Assembly: GCA_029216955.1 (NCBI GenBank)
Contig: JANAVB010015600.1
Location: forward strand, 29,286,778 to 29,350,777
Direction of reading: 5' to 3'
DNA from: Iris pallida
Taxonomy: Eukaryota; Streptophyta; Magnoliopsida; Asparagales; Iridaceae
Length of the DNA stretch: 64,000 nt
A program made the position numbers and the translations under genes. Every line of letters starts with the position of its first letter. Position 1 is the stretch's first letter. The notes below the pieces were generated by a model, which worked only from the letters and a program-made list of their open reading frames with translations, made no database searches and had not been told where the DNA came from. Below are positions 45,791 through 55,989 of this stretch, piece after piece.

Positions 45791-46355
45791 TAAAAAAAAT
45801 ATATATATATATATATATCCTTCTTATCTTACACTAGTAAATTCACACGTAAAATATTTTTTTTCTTCTTCTGATATTGTTAAAAAACAATTTAGATGTT
45901 TAATGTATTAGAATTAAGATTTGTTACATATATGTTTATATTTTAAATAGAAATTGTTATAGATTTGTTTATATTTTAATTATAATTCGCTGTTAATATA
46001 TGTAAGGAAAAGAAAGGATTTTCGATTTTACGGAAGTAAGGAGAGAAAGCCGGTTTTAGACTAATTTATCTTCCGTAAATTTTGAGACGTGCGACACGTG
46101 AATTAACGTACATTGTAAGTTAAATAGAAATAAAATTCATTGATTTTTAATTCCTCGTTAGTACACACACCCCACCCTTCCCAAAATAGCCAAACTACCA
46201 TAAAATGCGAGATTAGCCTCTAATTAATTCGTAATATACGATTTTAAATTATAATTATAATGTTCAAAAAAAGCAATCCATGGAAAAGAAGAGAAGAAAC
46301 AATTAAAAACATTTGATTTTTTCACGTTGATCAAAATCTTTTGGTTGGTAGTCCT

Positions 46356-46365
46356 TATATATATA
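46356..46365 (+). promoter_or_regulatory. Probable TATA box of the RING gene
   Basis: TATATATAA about 160 bp upstream of the start codon, followed by a pyrimidine-rich leader (CTCTCC, CCACCACC), typical of plant promoters. Inferred from position. Confidence 0.5.
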
Positions 46366-46524
46366 ACTGTCACACACCAAATCCTCTCCTGATAAAAACT
46401 CCACCACCACCACCACCTTCCTCTCGTTGTCATCCCTATTGCATGCTTCTTCTCCCCCCCTCTTCTTTCGTTCCTTCTTATAGCACAAACACAAACCACA
46501 CCAAATATTCACAAACTTTTTTCC

Positions 46525-46731
46525 ATGGCAGTCGAAGCGCAACATCTTCACCTCTTCGAAACCACCAGCACCAGGTAGGTCACGAGTTCGGTTCACGAGT
46601 TCATTATATATACGAGAATTATATTTTGCCACGGTTTGTAACTGCGGACGTGACCGCAGGCCGACACGACGGCCGGCCATTGGTCCCTCTGCTATTTCCG
46701 GGCCACGTCCCCGGTTACAAATTACGGAACC

Positions 46732-46790
<59 letters not shown>

Positions 46791-47839
46791 CATCGGTCGT
46801 TCTAACTAGTGTTGTCATCTCCCAATTCTTCAGGGAATGTGTAGGCAACCAATCTATGTACAACGCCCAGATGGGCTTCTTCGACGATAGTCCGGTCTTT
46901 GCAGCAGATGGCTATGCCATGGTCGACGCTTCCACGAGCTGCGTCACTGCGAGCAACAACGGCGGCGTGTCGACGAGAAAGCGTCCGAGGGATTCGACCG
47001 ACGTGACTCGGCATATGGTCGAGTACGTCGACAACCGTCTCGTTGCTCAGCATGTACTCATTAATCCATCCTATCATAATTGCTAATTTTTTTTATATCG
47101 AAAATGATATTTTGTCTGCGGTTTGTAACTGCGGACGTCACCAGGGGCCAGCCAATAGCTGACCGTCATGTCGGCCGGCGGTCACACCTGCGGTTACAAA
47201 CTGCAAACAACGTAGCAGCTCCGTTGTTTTACATATATGATGATACATAGGTAAACTTTGGTGAATGACTTGGTTGTTAATATTTGTTTGTAGGTCGAGA
47301 GGAGTAGAGCGGAGATGATGGAGGGACGGATACGTTTTGCTGGACACGTCGTTGCTCTCGTCAACGACAGGGTGTCGAAACGGCTGAAGGCGAAAGACGA
47401 AGAGATCGAGCAGCTGAAGAAGCTGAACTGGGCACTGGAGGAGAAGATCAAGACCATGCTCACCGAGAACCAGGTCTGGCAGTACCTGGCCCAGACGAAC
47501 GAGGCGACCGCCAATGCGCTGCGCGCCAATCTCGAGCACGTGCTGCAGCTGCAGCAGGTCGGCCTCGGAGAGCAGAAACTGGCAGCCGACGCCGCTGCCG
47601 ACGATGCTGAATCATGCTGCGGCGACAATCTTGAGGACTTGGTGGGGACGTCGGGCGCAACGGCCGACCCGAAGAAGAAGCAGCAGCAGCTCTGCCGGAG
47701 TTGTTCTGCGCACGAGCCGTCGGTGCTGCTGTTGCCGTGTCGACACTTGTGTCTGTGCACGGCTTGCGCTCGTGCTACAGATGTGTGTCCGATATGTAAT
47801 TACGTCAAAACTGGTAGTGTTAATGTAAATTTATGTTGA
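46525..47839 (+). CDS. BOI-type RING-finger E3 ubiquitin ligase (three exons)
   Basis: Exons 46525-46574, 46834-47053 and 47294-47839, with GT/AG borders (CAG|GTAGGT; TTCTTCAG|G; CAT|GTACTC; TTGTAG|GTC) and a continuous frame, give 271 residues. It begins MAVEAQHLHLF, a start typical of the BOI/BRG family. Near residue 70 is RKRPRDS; residues 119-142 (KRLKAKDEEIEQLKKLNWAL) form the conserved coiled-coil/WRD-like helix; QVWQYLAQTNEATANALR follows. A C3HC4 RING lies at 224-258 with spacing C-x2-C-x11-C-x-H-x3-C-x2-C-x6-C-x2-C, followed by VKTGSVNVNLC. The family attaches ubiquitin and acts in stress, cell-death and DELLA-linked regulation; the exact role here is unknown. All zinc ligands are present and no break is seen. 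A polyadenylation-like AATAATAATTT lies about 60 bp downstream of the stop. This is the only convincing host gene in the window. Confidence 0.92.
46620..46740. mobile_element. Small repeat in intron 1 of the RING gene
   Basis: TATTTTGCCACGGTTTGTAAC, GCGGACGTGACCGCAGGCC and, at the other end, CCGGTTACAAATTACGG: an inverted-repeat element of the same family as 5513-5694 and 47092-47226. The (TA)n tract at 46734-46787 follows it. Confidence 0.65.
46734..46787. repeat. (TA)n microsatellite in intron 1
   Basis: About 52 bp of TA within the intron; likely length-polymorphic. Confidence 0.95.
47092..47226. mobile_element. Small repeat in intron 2 of the RING gene
   Basis: ATTTTGTCTGCGGTTTGTAAC on the left pairs with GGTTACAAACTGCAAAC on the right (arms of about 30 bp). 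The outer sequences AAAATGATATTTTG and AACGTAGCAGCTCC match the two ends of the 5513-5694 element in reverse, so the family extends beyond the inner repeats. Confidence 0.7.
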
Positions 47840-48251
47840 AAAAGGATAGATTAGATATTGTTTTTGTTATTGCTGTTTTGAAAATTTTGAACAAATCAAT
47901 AATAATTTATAGGCTTTATTGTTTTTCTTTTAAAAAATAGTTTCGACTCTGTTTAGCTCTCATTTATGGATAAATTTGGTAGAAATTGTACATATGTGCG
48001 ATTTCTGGTTTCAGTGTATGTCGATTGAAATTGTGTTTCTTAAAACTCGTTTGCATGTCCCTTAATATTTAAAGAATTCTAGGTATTGAACGATCCTGGT
48101 TCCTGAAGGGTTTGTCATGAAGCCAATTTTTCTTGGGGATATTTTAGCATGTGTCCCTATTCTAAACGGAAAATTTCAACAGTAGCATAGAACTTTAGGA
48201 ATATTGCATAAAAGACATTAACTTTACGGAAATTGTGTGAGGAGCATCGTC

Positions 48252-48560
48252 GCGCCCAAATTTCGGGCGCCAATTTTTTGATGCCCAACTCTTGGTCGTC
48301 GAAAATTAATCTACTCCCAAAATCTCTTAATCAACGCGGATTAAAAAAAAAACCACTCGGATTAAAAAAAAAAATTTTAAAAAAAAATCGCTCCCCATTT
48401 AAGGGCGCCAATTTTTGGAAAAAAAAATAATAATAATAAACAAAAAGCGCGCCCCAATTTGGGGCGCCGAATTTACATGGGGGGCTTTTTTGTAAAAAAA
48501 AATATATATATATATAAATGAAAAGCGCGCCCCAATTTGGGGCGCCGAATTTACATGGGG
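48252..48560. repeat. Left subterminal GGCGCC palindrome array
   Basis: Palindromic units GCGCCCAAATTTCGGGCGCC (about 48252), AAGGGCGCC (48401) and GCGCGCCCCAATTTGGGGCGCC (48447 and 48525); the last two belong to a direct repeat of about 78 bp period that also contains GAATTTACATGGGGGG. Such subterminal arrays are usually transposase-binding sites; that role is inferred. Confidence 0.8.
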
Positions 48561-48595
48561 GGGGGGGGGGGGGGGGGGGGGGGGGAGGGATTGGG
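48559..48595. repeat. G homopolymer, about 30 bases
   Basis: An almost uninterrupted G-run inside the MULE left arm, following the second direct repeat. Confidence 0.9.
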
Positions 48596-48774
48596 TTTTT
48601 GGTGAATAAGTTAAAAAAGGGTGCATGCAGAGATTCCCGTCCGTGCTTAGATTAGATGGATCTCTGCCAATTGCAGAGATTCCCGCCAGCTTTTGACCAA
48701 AAAAAAGTGCGGGGCTTTTGTATGGTAATGCATTGCCATCTTTTAAGTAGAAACTCAATTTCAGAAGCAGAGAA

Positions 48775-48862
48775 GGAAAGAAGAAGAAGAAGAAGAAGAA
48801 GAAGAAGGAGGAGGAGGAGGAGGAGGAGGAAGAAGGAAGAAGGAAGAGGAAGAGGAAGAGTA
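48775..48862 (+). repeat. (GAA)n/(GGA)n purine tract in the leader of the PMD gene
   Basis: Purine-only tract upstream of a likely leader intron (AAG|GTAAAT at 48893; TTGTAG before the ATG at 49010). The Arg/Lys-rich open frame across it is a microsatellite translation. Confidence 0.85.
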
Positions 48863-49009
48863 ATACAGTCAGTTCGAGGAGAAATTCCAGAAGGTAAATT
48901 TTGTTTTTATATTAGTGTAGTCTTAGAGATCCGGGAAAAGAAAATACGCCTTAAAAAAGGGCGTATATTTTAGTCAAATTAATATATAATATTTATCTTT
49001 AATTTGTAG

Positions 49010-49675
49010 ATGGATATTCAAAATGACGGTCGGATACCAGGTGGACCTACAACTCAGGATATTATGCAGGAACGAGTTCGTCACGTTTCAAATCTGGTAT
49101 TCGACGGACAGGTATTTAGTTAAAATAAAATATCATTATTATAATTGATAATTATAGGCACTAAAAATTTTCACATTATTTAGTTATATGATTATCCAAC
49201 GGTAAAATTACGTGAGCATGGAGACTGGCGCCACGGATGGAATCTTACAACTCGACAGAATGAACTTGTTTCATCTTTTGGCTTTTCCTACGTTGACGCT
49301 ATTCGTGTAAGGCGTCACAATAGAGATCTATTGTTGAGTTTGATAGAGCGGTGGTGGCCAGGACGCAACACATTTCAGCTTTCCTTCGGTGAAATGTCGA
49401 TCACGCTGGCCGACGTGGCCATGATTTTGGGGTTACCGATTACTGATAGTCCTATATATTTTGAGGATGATAGAAGTGTTGGGGATCTGATCAGAACATA
49501 TCTTGGTGTGGAGCCGGAACCGGATCAAGGTACTATTTTCGGGATCAAAATGACTTGGCTGCGAACTACTTTTATACATGTTGATCGGATTGGAAATACA
49601 CCGGTACCTGTAGACGAGCAAAGGGTACGTTATATACTTTTCTATAATTATGACAGAATGAACAGAGGTGAATGA
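49010..49675 (+). CDS. Plant mobile domain (PMD) protein, C-terminally truncated, inside the MULE
   Basis: Exons 49010-49111 and 49184-49675 (CAG|GTATTT; TTATTTAG|TTA) give 197 residues. Order: MDIQNDGRIPGG, HVSNLVFDGQ, LYDYPTVKLREHGDW, then VRRHNRDLLLSLIERWWPG, FQLSFGEMSITLADVAMILG (a PMD hallmark), LPITDSPIYF, and TTFIHVDRIGNTPVP. It ends in YNYDRMNRGE and two stop codons (TGA TAA), about where other PMDs continue with a long second half, so roughly the C-terminal half is missing. PMD is shared by the Arabidopsis MAIN/MAIL1 genes and by transposon-borne genes; its biochemical role is not settled. The start codon directly follows an acceptor-like TTTGTAG, suggesting a leader intron from 48894. 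Convergent with the transposase. Confidence 0.8.
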
Positions 49676-49873
49676 TAAAAAGCCATGTTGTATTCTCTTG
49701 TGCAAATTGTCATGTTGTATAAATTTCTGAATCATTTAAATTTCTCCTCTTGCAATCATTTCAAAATTTCTCCTCTTACAAGATCACAAAATATTTCAAA
49801 AATTGTTCATAACAAGATTACATAACATTTAAGAAATATTAAAACTTACAAGATTACAAATAAATTTAAAAAT

Positions 49874-52073
49874 TTACTGTGTCGGTTGTCTTGTGCAATT
49901 TCTCCTGTTGTGTCCAAGCCCGTTACAATTGCTGCAATGTAGATCTCTTGTCGGCAACTCCTTTGTCATAAAACGATTCTTTTTCGGTCTACCAGCTCTA
50001 CGTCCAACTTTAGGTACTCCAATTTCACCTCTTACCAGTTCACCTTCAGGAGTGTATGGAGATGGAATCGGTTCCATACAAGACGCATAAACACGTTTAA
50101 GTGTTTCAACGGAAAATTGAGCAGGATAATAACTTTCAATCTGTAAGTTAGTAGATTCGCAGGCAAAATAAGCATGTACACATGGTAAAAAAGTGTGTTG
50201 CCAACGAAAACATGTACATGTTCTATTTTCTAATTGTACCACATAACATCTACTTGATTCGTGATCAAATATTTCAAATAAATAACCTTAATGCGCAACA
50301 TTTGAAAATGATGTTTTTTCCTTTTTAGGCGAGCCATAGTCTTAAGCATCCTTGGACAGAAGTTGTTGTCCATATTTTCAGCATTTCGTCGATGCTTTTC
50401 ATGAATTGTTATGATCTTCGCTCTAATATCGTCAAGCAATGTTGTTATTGGTTTGTCACGCAAATTCTTAATCCAATTATTAAAACATTCTGCAATGTTG
50501 GATGTGTTGATATCGAGTCTAGAACATGGTGCATAAGCTGTTATCCAATGTGAGAAATTACGATTTTCATCATTGGTACCAACTATCCAATTAAAAACAC
50601 GAACATCCGCTGACTTGATTCTTTCAAACCATTCTGTTGCATCCTCAACATTATAAGATCGAGCAAGTTTATCCAACCATTCTAGATATTTGGGTTTACT
50701 ACTACATTGACTTTTCATATTTTGTTTAAAATGCTGAATGCAGAAAAAATGTGGAGAGGCAGGAAAAGTTTCGCGCATTGCACGAATTAATCCTTTCTGT
50801 TTATCTGATATGAATGAAATACTATTCCACCGGTCAAAAAAAATTTCAAAAGAAATCTTCAAATTGTTTAAAAACCATGTCCATGATTCGGTATTCTCAT
50901 TTTCAGCAATACAATAGGCAATAGGATATAACTGGTAGTTTTGATCATGTGCACATGCCACAAATAAATTACCTTGATATCTTGATGTCAAAAATGTTGC
51001 ATCAATACTAATTATAGGCAAACAACCACTTAAAAAACCGTCTATACATGCCTTAAAACAAATATATATTCTTTGAAAGACATTATTTTCTACGGTCTTT
51101 AAAAAACATTTGCTACCGGGATTTGTTTCCGCAATTGTCAAGCAATATCTTTCAAGACTACCATATGCATCGATATAACTACCGTTGATTTCAGATAATG
51201 CAAGTTCTTTAGCTCTCCAAGCTTTAGAATACGTAATATGTACTCGATAATCTCTAAGTATATCTTTTACAATATGAGATGCACTATATGAGTGGTTATC
51301 TCTAATTTTACCCATTATTTTTTCACAAATCCATGTAGCAGTAGTGTGTCGATGATGTCCTCTTGGTAACACACCGGTACACGAATGTCGAGATTCAAAT
51401 GTACGAATCTCAAATATTGTACCGTTACCAATTGCTTTAGCATACACTCTCCAACTGCAATCTGGAGAGTCACAAATGTATACAATTCTTTGAGAATTGT
51501 TATGTTTAGCTCTACAACTAAAATTATGAAGAATTGCTATATCACTAATAAAATTTCGAAATGCAGAAGATGAAGAAAATTCTTTTCTAACAAATAACTC
51601 AGGGGTGCTACCATCTAAATTATCATCATTATTGTCTAAATAATAGTCTAAATCTTCCACTAAGTCGTCACTATCAACGTCATCAACGTTCTCTTCAACT
51701 AAATTTACTTGGTTTGAAGTGCTGGGACCAACATGAAAATTTTGGCTGTTATAAACAGGTTGACTAGTAGAAGAAATATTTCTGCTTACATTTGTTAATG
51801 CTTGATTAATATAAATCTTTATACAAGATGCACCTATATTATCCCGAATAACGAAGTTCCATGCTTCTTCACTATCTATAACTAAAAAAGTATCGGTAAA
51901 AAAATATCTTATTACGAAATCATATGTAATAGAAAACGTTCCACGATAATATTACGTATATTTTCTAAGGAGATATCAGGAGAGGTAGAAATTAGATTAG
52001 TTGTACCTCCTTCATAAGATAGTCCACTAAGTGTACCTCCATGGTAGCAGATCAATGTTAATACCTGATCCAT
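49874..52073 (-). pseudogene. MULE transposase, nearly intact with two one-base frame breaks
   Basis: Minus strand; ATG at 52073, stop at 49874. With two single-base corrections it would be about 733 residues. Order: PB1-like start (MDQVLTLICYHGGTLSGLSY); DNA-binding zinc region with FSCRAKHNN, DCSWRVYAK and RTFESRHSC; MULE DDE domain with ISIDATFLTSRYQ (first Asp), SFISDKQKGLIRAM (second Asp) and NIAECFNNWI (Glu); HFFCIQHFKQNM between them; SWIM zinc finger CTCFRWQHTFLPCVHA; AT-hook-like GRRAGRPKK; zinc knuckle CSNCNGLGHNRRNC. The frame changes near 51933-51936 (an A4 run on the plus strand) and near 50286-50289. The long open part is 50230-51890. All catalytic and zinc-binding residues I can identify are present. 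It may be a recent pseudogene or an intact gene with assembly errors. Confidence 0.9.
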
Positions 52074-52445
52074 GAAAAAAAAATAAAAAAGGTCGTTGAA
52101 TGTTGGAACTTCTTTCTGAGGGATTCTTCTTGACACCAGGCGGTAATTTGGAGATGATTCTTCTTGAAAGCTTCACTGCGGAGGAGAAAATTTTTGTGCG
52201 TGAGAAGTAACTTGATATCTTGATTGTCTGTGAGAAGTAACTTGAGAAGTGAGGGAATGAATTGGATGTGAAATTTTTTAATAAGATGATTCATATATAT
52301 ATAGACAACATACATGTAAAATAGCCGTTGTAAAAGTTATAATAGCCGTTGTAAAATAGCCGTTGTAAAAGTTATAGTTGCCGTTGTGAAATCAGAGTGC
52401 CTCTGTAAAAAAAGAAATAATAAAATATAAAAAATAGTAATTTTT

Positions 52446-52694
52446 GGCGCCCCATTCTTGGGCGCCCTTTTTTTTTTTTTTTCCCGCTCTTATTTTCCTT
52501 TTCGTTTCTTTATTCTAAATGAAAAAAAATAAAGCAAATTCGGCGCCCCTTTTAGGGGCGCCATTTTTTTTTTTTTTTTCCAAAATTTCACGCCCTGTTT
52601 TTGGGCGCCGGTTTTTTTTTTAATTTTTTTTTTTTCCACCGGCTAAGTTTGGTGATTAGGAAAATTAATTTTTGGCGCCCGAAATTTGGGCGCC
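52446..52694. repeat. Right subterminal GGCGCC palindrome array
   Basis: Units GGCGCCCCATTCTTGGGCGCC (about 52446), GGCGCCCCTTTTAGGGGCGCC (52542), CGCCCTGTTTTTGGGCGCC (52591) and GGCGCCCGAAATTTGGGCGCC (52674), separated by T-rich spacers. Each is a perfect or near-perfect palindrome able to form a hairpin; the left array has the same kind of units. Confidence 0.8.
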
Positions 52695-52787
52695 ACGATA
52701 CCTTTCCTACAATTTATCAAAACTTTGTGTCTTTTATGCAATATTCCTAAAGTTCTATGCTACTGTTGAAATTTTCCGTATTCTAAA

Positions 52788-53522
52788 TGATTGAAACTAG
52801 TATATATCCTCACTATTGTTTTTAACTTAGCAAATATCTCTATTTTTTATACGTGAGTAAAGAATTTAAGAATTTAAGATATATGTCGATTGAACGTATT
52901 TGCTAAGGACGTCGAGAAGACGTCATAAGGACGTCGTGCGCATAGAACGGGTGGCTGGACGGCATTGGCTGTCGTAGGCGTCGTGAAGACGTCGGGGACG
53001 CCTTCGACGTCGTGGACGAAGCGAGATGTTGAGTTGCGGGCGTCGAAAGACGTCATGGTCGTTTCGTGGAGCGCACAGAGTGTGTGGAGTGTGCGTGTGT
53101 GACAATGATGACAAAGTCAGTGCCGACAAGATCTGCACGAAGAGTCTGAAATGATATGACGACCGGCTAAAAATCGTATGCGGGGGACACGATTTAACTG
53201 AGCCCGCACGTGCTGGAAAATAATAGTGGGAGCATATGCAAGTTTCAACATTTGGAATGGAGGCATTTGCTAAAATAAGCCTTTTTTCTTTCTTTCTTGT
53301 GACTCCATCTAAAGCATTAAAAGTTAGTCGATTTAATCTTTGTCCATGCAAAATGCGGGTCGGCGCACGCATACGCGCGCACAAACCGTGTGCTTTTGCG
53401 CGCGCATGTACACCCACGCGACGGCGTGTGGCGGCTCCGCCCCACTCTCCTCCTGCTCCGCATTCGACAGTCCTGTCGTCGTGCCTGCCTGCCCGAGCGA
53501 CGACCCTTCACCTTCTCCCCCC

Positions 53523-53553
<31 letters not shown>

Positions 53554-53756
53554 ACCAACTCCTGCTCCGCTTCAGACCAGCCGGCCGCCGGTCAAACCGC
53601 TGCGCACGTGCATAGCGCCAGCGCTAGCAAAGTAAGACGGTTGTTGTCCATATTCCATAGTTAGAAATGTCCTTCACCGAAGTTAAGACTACATGGTCAA
53701 AAGATTGATAGCCAAATTGGCGCTCGATTTTTGAAATGACACGACGACACTAATGG
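52788..53756. other. Unassigned region with GACGTC words and a long C-run
   Basis: Positions 52905-53065 are rich in GACGTC/GACGTCG words; 53522-53553 is a C-run of about 30. Proline- and alanine-rich frames near 53340-53660 come from this composition. No recognised gene. Confidence 0.55.
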
Positions 53757-53764
53757 AAATGTCT

Positions 53765-54353
53765 AGAACTGAAAATCGAACGAACGAATACGAAAAAATT
53801 GTGTTCGAACTCGGTTCGACTAAACTATCGAACAAGCTTTATTCGGACCGAGCTTAAGATCGAGCTCAAAAATGGTGTTTGAACTCAGTTTAATTATAGG
53901 CTCCAAAACGACCGAGCTCGACTAGATTTAGCTTTCGAGCTCGGACGAACACTAACCGAGTCCGAGCCAAGACCGAACCAAAGCCATATTAAACTGGTTG
54001 TACGGTTACTCTCAAGACTTTATTAAATTATTTATGTTGTTTACATCATAAATTTACCATCGTATAAGTAACAGAAAAAAGAGAGGAAAATTTCTAAGAC
54101 AAAATTTATACACATCCATAAAAACATATACTATGAAAAGCCCTAATGAGAGAAAGAGAGCCGAGCTTGGGCTCGTTCGCGAACAAGACCGAGTCAAATA
54201 AGCTATGGTCGAACTCGGTTCGAACATCACTTTGAACAAAAAAAAATGATCGAATTCGGTATCGACCTGACCACGACGAACGAACTTCGAACCGAATTTG
54301 GTCCGAGCCGAACGCGAGTCGAACACGAATTGTTTGAACCGTTTTACAGTCCT
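53765..54353. mobile_element. hAT-like non-autonomous element, 7/8 target duplication
   Basis: Flanks AAATGTCT (53757-53764) and AAATGTGT (54354-54361). Ends AGAACTGAAAATCG and, reversed, AGGACTGTAAAACGG. Subterminal regions full of TTCGAACTCGGTTCG / CGAACTCGG words around an AT-rich centre. 589 bp, no transposase. Confidence 0.7.
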
Positions 54354-54361
54354 AAATGTGT

Positions 54362-55363
54362 CGAGTAGGTTCGATAGTTGTTCGTCGTTCCCTGTTGTTA
54401 GACTTACGACGGAAGAATGGTTGGGATTTGATAACGTCACAAGGAGAGCATTTTTATGTCCCGCATTGATTTTGTTGGATAAGATAATTCCACAAGATTT
54501 GAATTTTTACAAATTTCTCTTACTTTAGAATTTGTAAGGAGGAGGATCCAAATCACCCACTTACTCAATAAACATTATGGTTTCTTTACAGTGACTCGGT
54601 TCCTCTCAAATGCAACATGAGCACATGACTTTTCTCTAGCGACATGGTACCCATCAAAGCAACACATCAGTTCAAAAGCTGGTAAACTATACTTTTGGTC
54701 ATTCAATGTTTAAAAATTTATCGAACTCAACTAGTTCTTATGGTCAGTGAGAAGAGATATAACCTCCTTAATTAGGCGGACGGTCTCGAAATCGAACCGC
54801 AGAGAAAGCGAATGTGTGCGTGTAAAAATTGCAACAGTGGCTCCAAATGACATGCAACGCAGTGTGCACCAAATTTCGTGTGTTATGCCGAACATCGTAA
54901 AAGAAAATGTTTGAAAATTTTAAGTTTTAGCCGTTCGATGTATATTTTTTCACACTTTGAGTGACTAAAATTTAAATATTTGGTGTCAATATATATTTGT
55001 GGAAGAACAATTTTAGCCTCCATACGAATTCAAATATAATTCTTCTTATGCAAATATAAAGTCTCATATTGTTTATGTTTCTCCTGTGTTGTTCTGCTGT
55101 GGCAATGAATGGCACACTTTATTGGCATTGGGCATGGGAATATAGGGCCCTACCACACGGTGGGCTCATATGTCCCTCCACCAGGGTCATGCACTCCACC
55201 ACATGGGTTTCTGTACTTATGCGTCCTTGCTAAATTCTAATTTATTTCAGTCCAACTTTACTATAAATTTTTAGAAGATCCAATATAATACAAAATACTT
55301 GTGGTAGATTTGTCATGGGATCTGATAAGTGTAGTTAGAGCATCATTATTAGATGGATGGAGC
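54362..55363. other. Unassigned AT-rich spacer
   Basis: No gene or element recognised. Confidence 0.5.
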
Positions 55364-55371
55364 CCAAAAAT

Positions 55372-55552
55372 TAGGAGTGCAACTCGGACGGACTAAATCT
55401 GAGTCCGATCGGATAAATTCGATAATGGATTGAATTATTGTTGAAGATATTCGGTTTCGGATTCGGATTTGAGTTCAAATATTTGAACCCGATCATAAAT
55501 TGAGTTGGGCTCGGATTCATGTGTCGGACTACCCGAAAAATCCGAAACCCGA

Positions 55553-55597
<45 letters not shown>

Positions 55598-55954
55598 TTC
55601 TTCAATAAAAAGTATAAATTCTAAATTTCTTTACCCAAATTTTTCAACTCTTTGTCCCAAATCTTATTTCAGTTTGTATTTTGTAATAATCAAGACTTGA
55701 TTGCTATTTAATTATGTGTTTAATATTACTTTTGTATTAAATTATTTAATTAGTATATTAGAGCCCGATAAATCCGATGGATCCGACCCAACCCGAGTTC
55801 AATCCGAGCCAAATCCGATCCTCCGGACTTGGTCTTGGACTTCATATGTTGAACCCGAAGTCGGGCCGGGCTTGGGCTCGAACTAGGCTTATGATTCATC
55901 GGGTTGGGCTCGGGTTGACCTCAAGTCCGACCAACCCGCCCGAGTTGCACCCTA
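55372..55954. mobile_element. hAT-like non-autonomous element, 7/8 target duplication
   Basis: Terminal inverted repeats TAGGAGTGCAACTCGG and, reversed, TAGGGTGCAACTCGGG. Flanks CCAAAAAT (55364-55371) and TCAAAAAT (55955-55962). Subterminal CCGATCGGA / TCGGGTT words; a (TA)n tract at 55557-55594 lies in the AT-rich centre. 583 bp. Confidence 0.82.
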
Positions 55955-55989
55955 TCAAAAATACATGTTGAAGTCCAAATTTATAATAT

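Larger units (their letters stand above)
44293..46049. repeat. Tandem segmental duplication, copy 2 (with two extra insertions)
   Basis: Same landmarks as copy 1: ATGCTCTTATATAATGGG, TTCTAGGTGTGTTACC, CTCAGAATTAATAGTTG, CCTTCTTATCTTACACTA, TTTTACGGAAG. Expanded by the insertions at 44365-44931 and 45263-45579 and a longer (TA)n tract. Confidence 0.9.
48167..52778. mobile_element. Complete MULE (Mutator-like transposon) carrying a PMD gene and a transposase gene
   Basis: The two ends are inverted repeats, identical over 51 bp (CGGAAAATTTCAACAGTAGC at the start, CTGTTGAAATTTTCCG at the finish) and similar for about 50 bp more, into GCGCCCAAATTTCGGGCGCC. The 9-bp duplication TATTCTAAA flanks it perfectly (48158-48166 and 52779-52787), as expected for Mutator. 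Inside are two convergent genes: a plant mobile domain gene on the plus strand and a MULE transposase on the minus strand, with about 200 bp of shared 3' intergenic DNA. Subterminal GGCGCC palindromes line both ends. Identical TIRs and an unmutated duplication point to fairly recent movement. Confidence 0.95.

Noticed and set aside
48656..48973. Open frame with a long Arg run
   Set aside because: Translation of the (GAA)n/(GGA)n tract in the leader of the PMD gene.
53236..53664. 142-residue proline-rich frame
   Set aside because: Spans a C-run of about 30; no start context, domain or splice sites.
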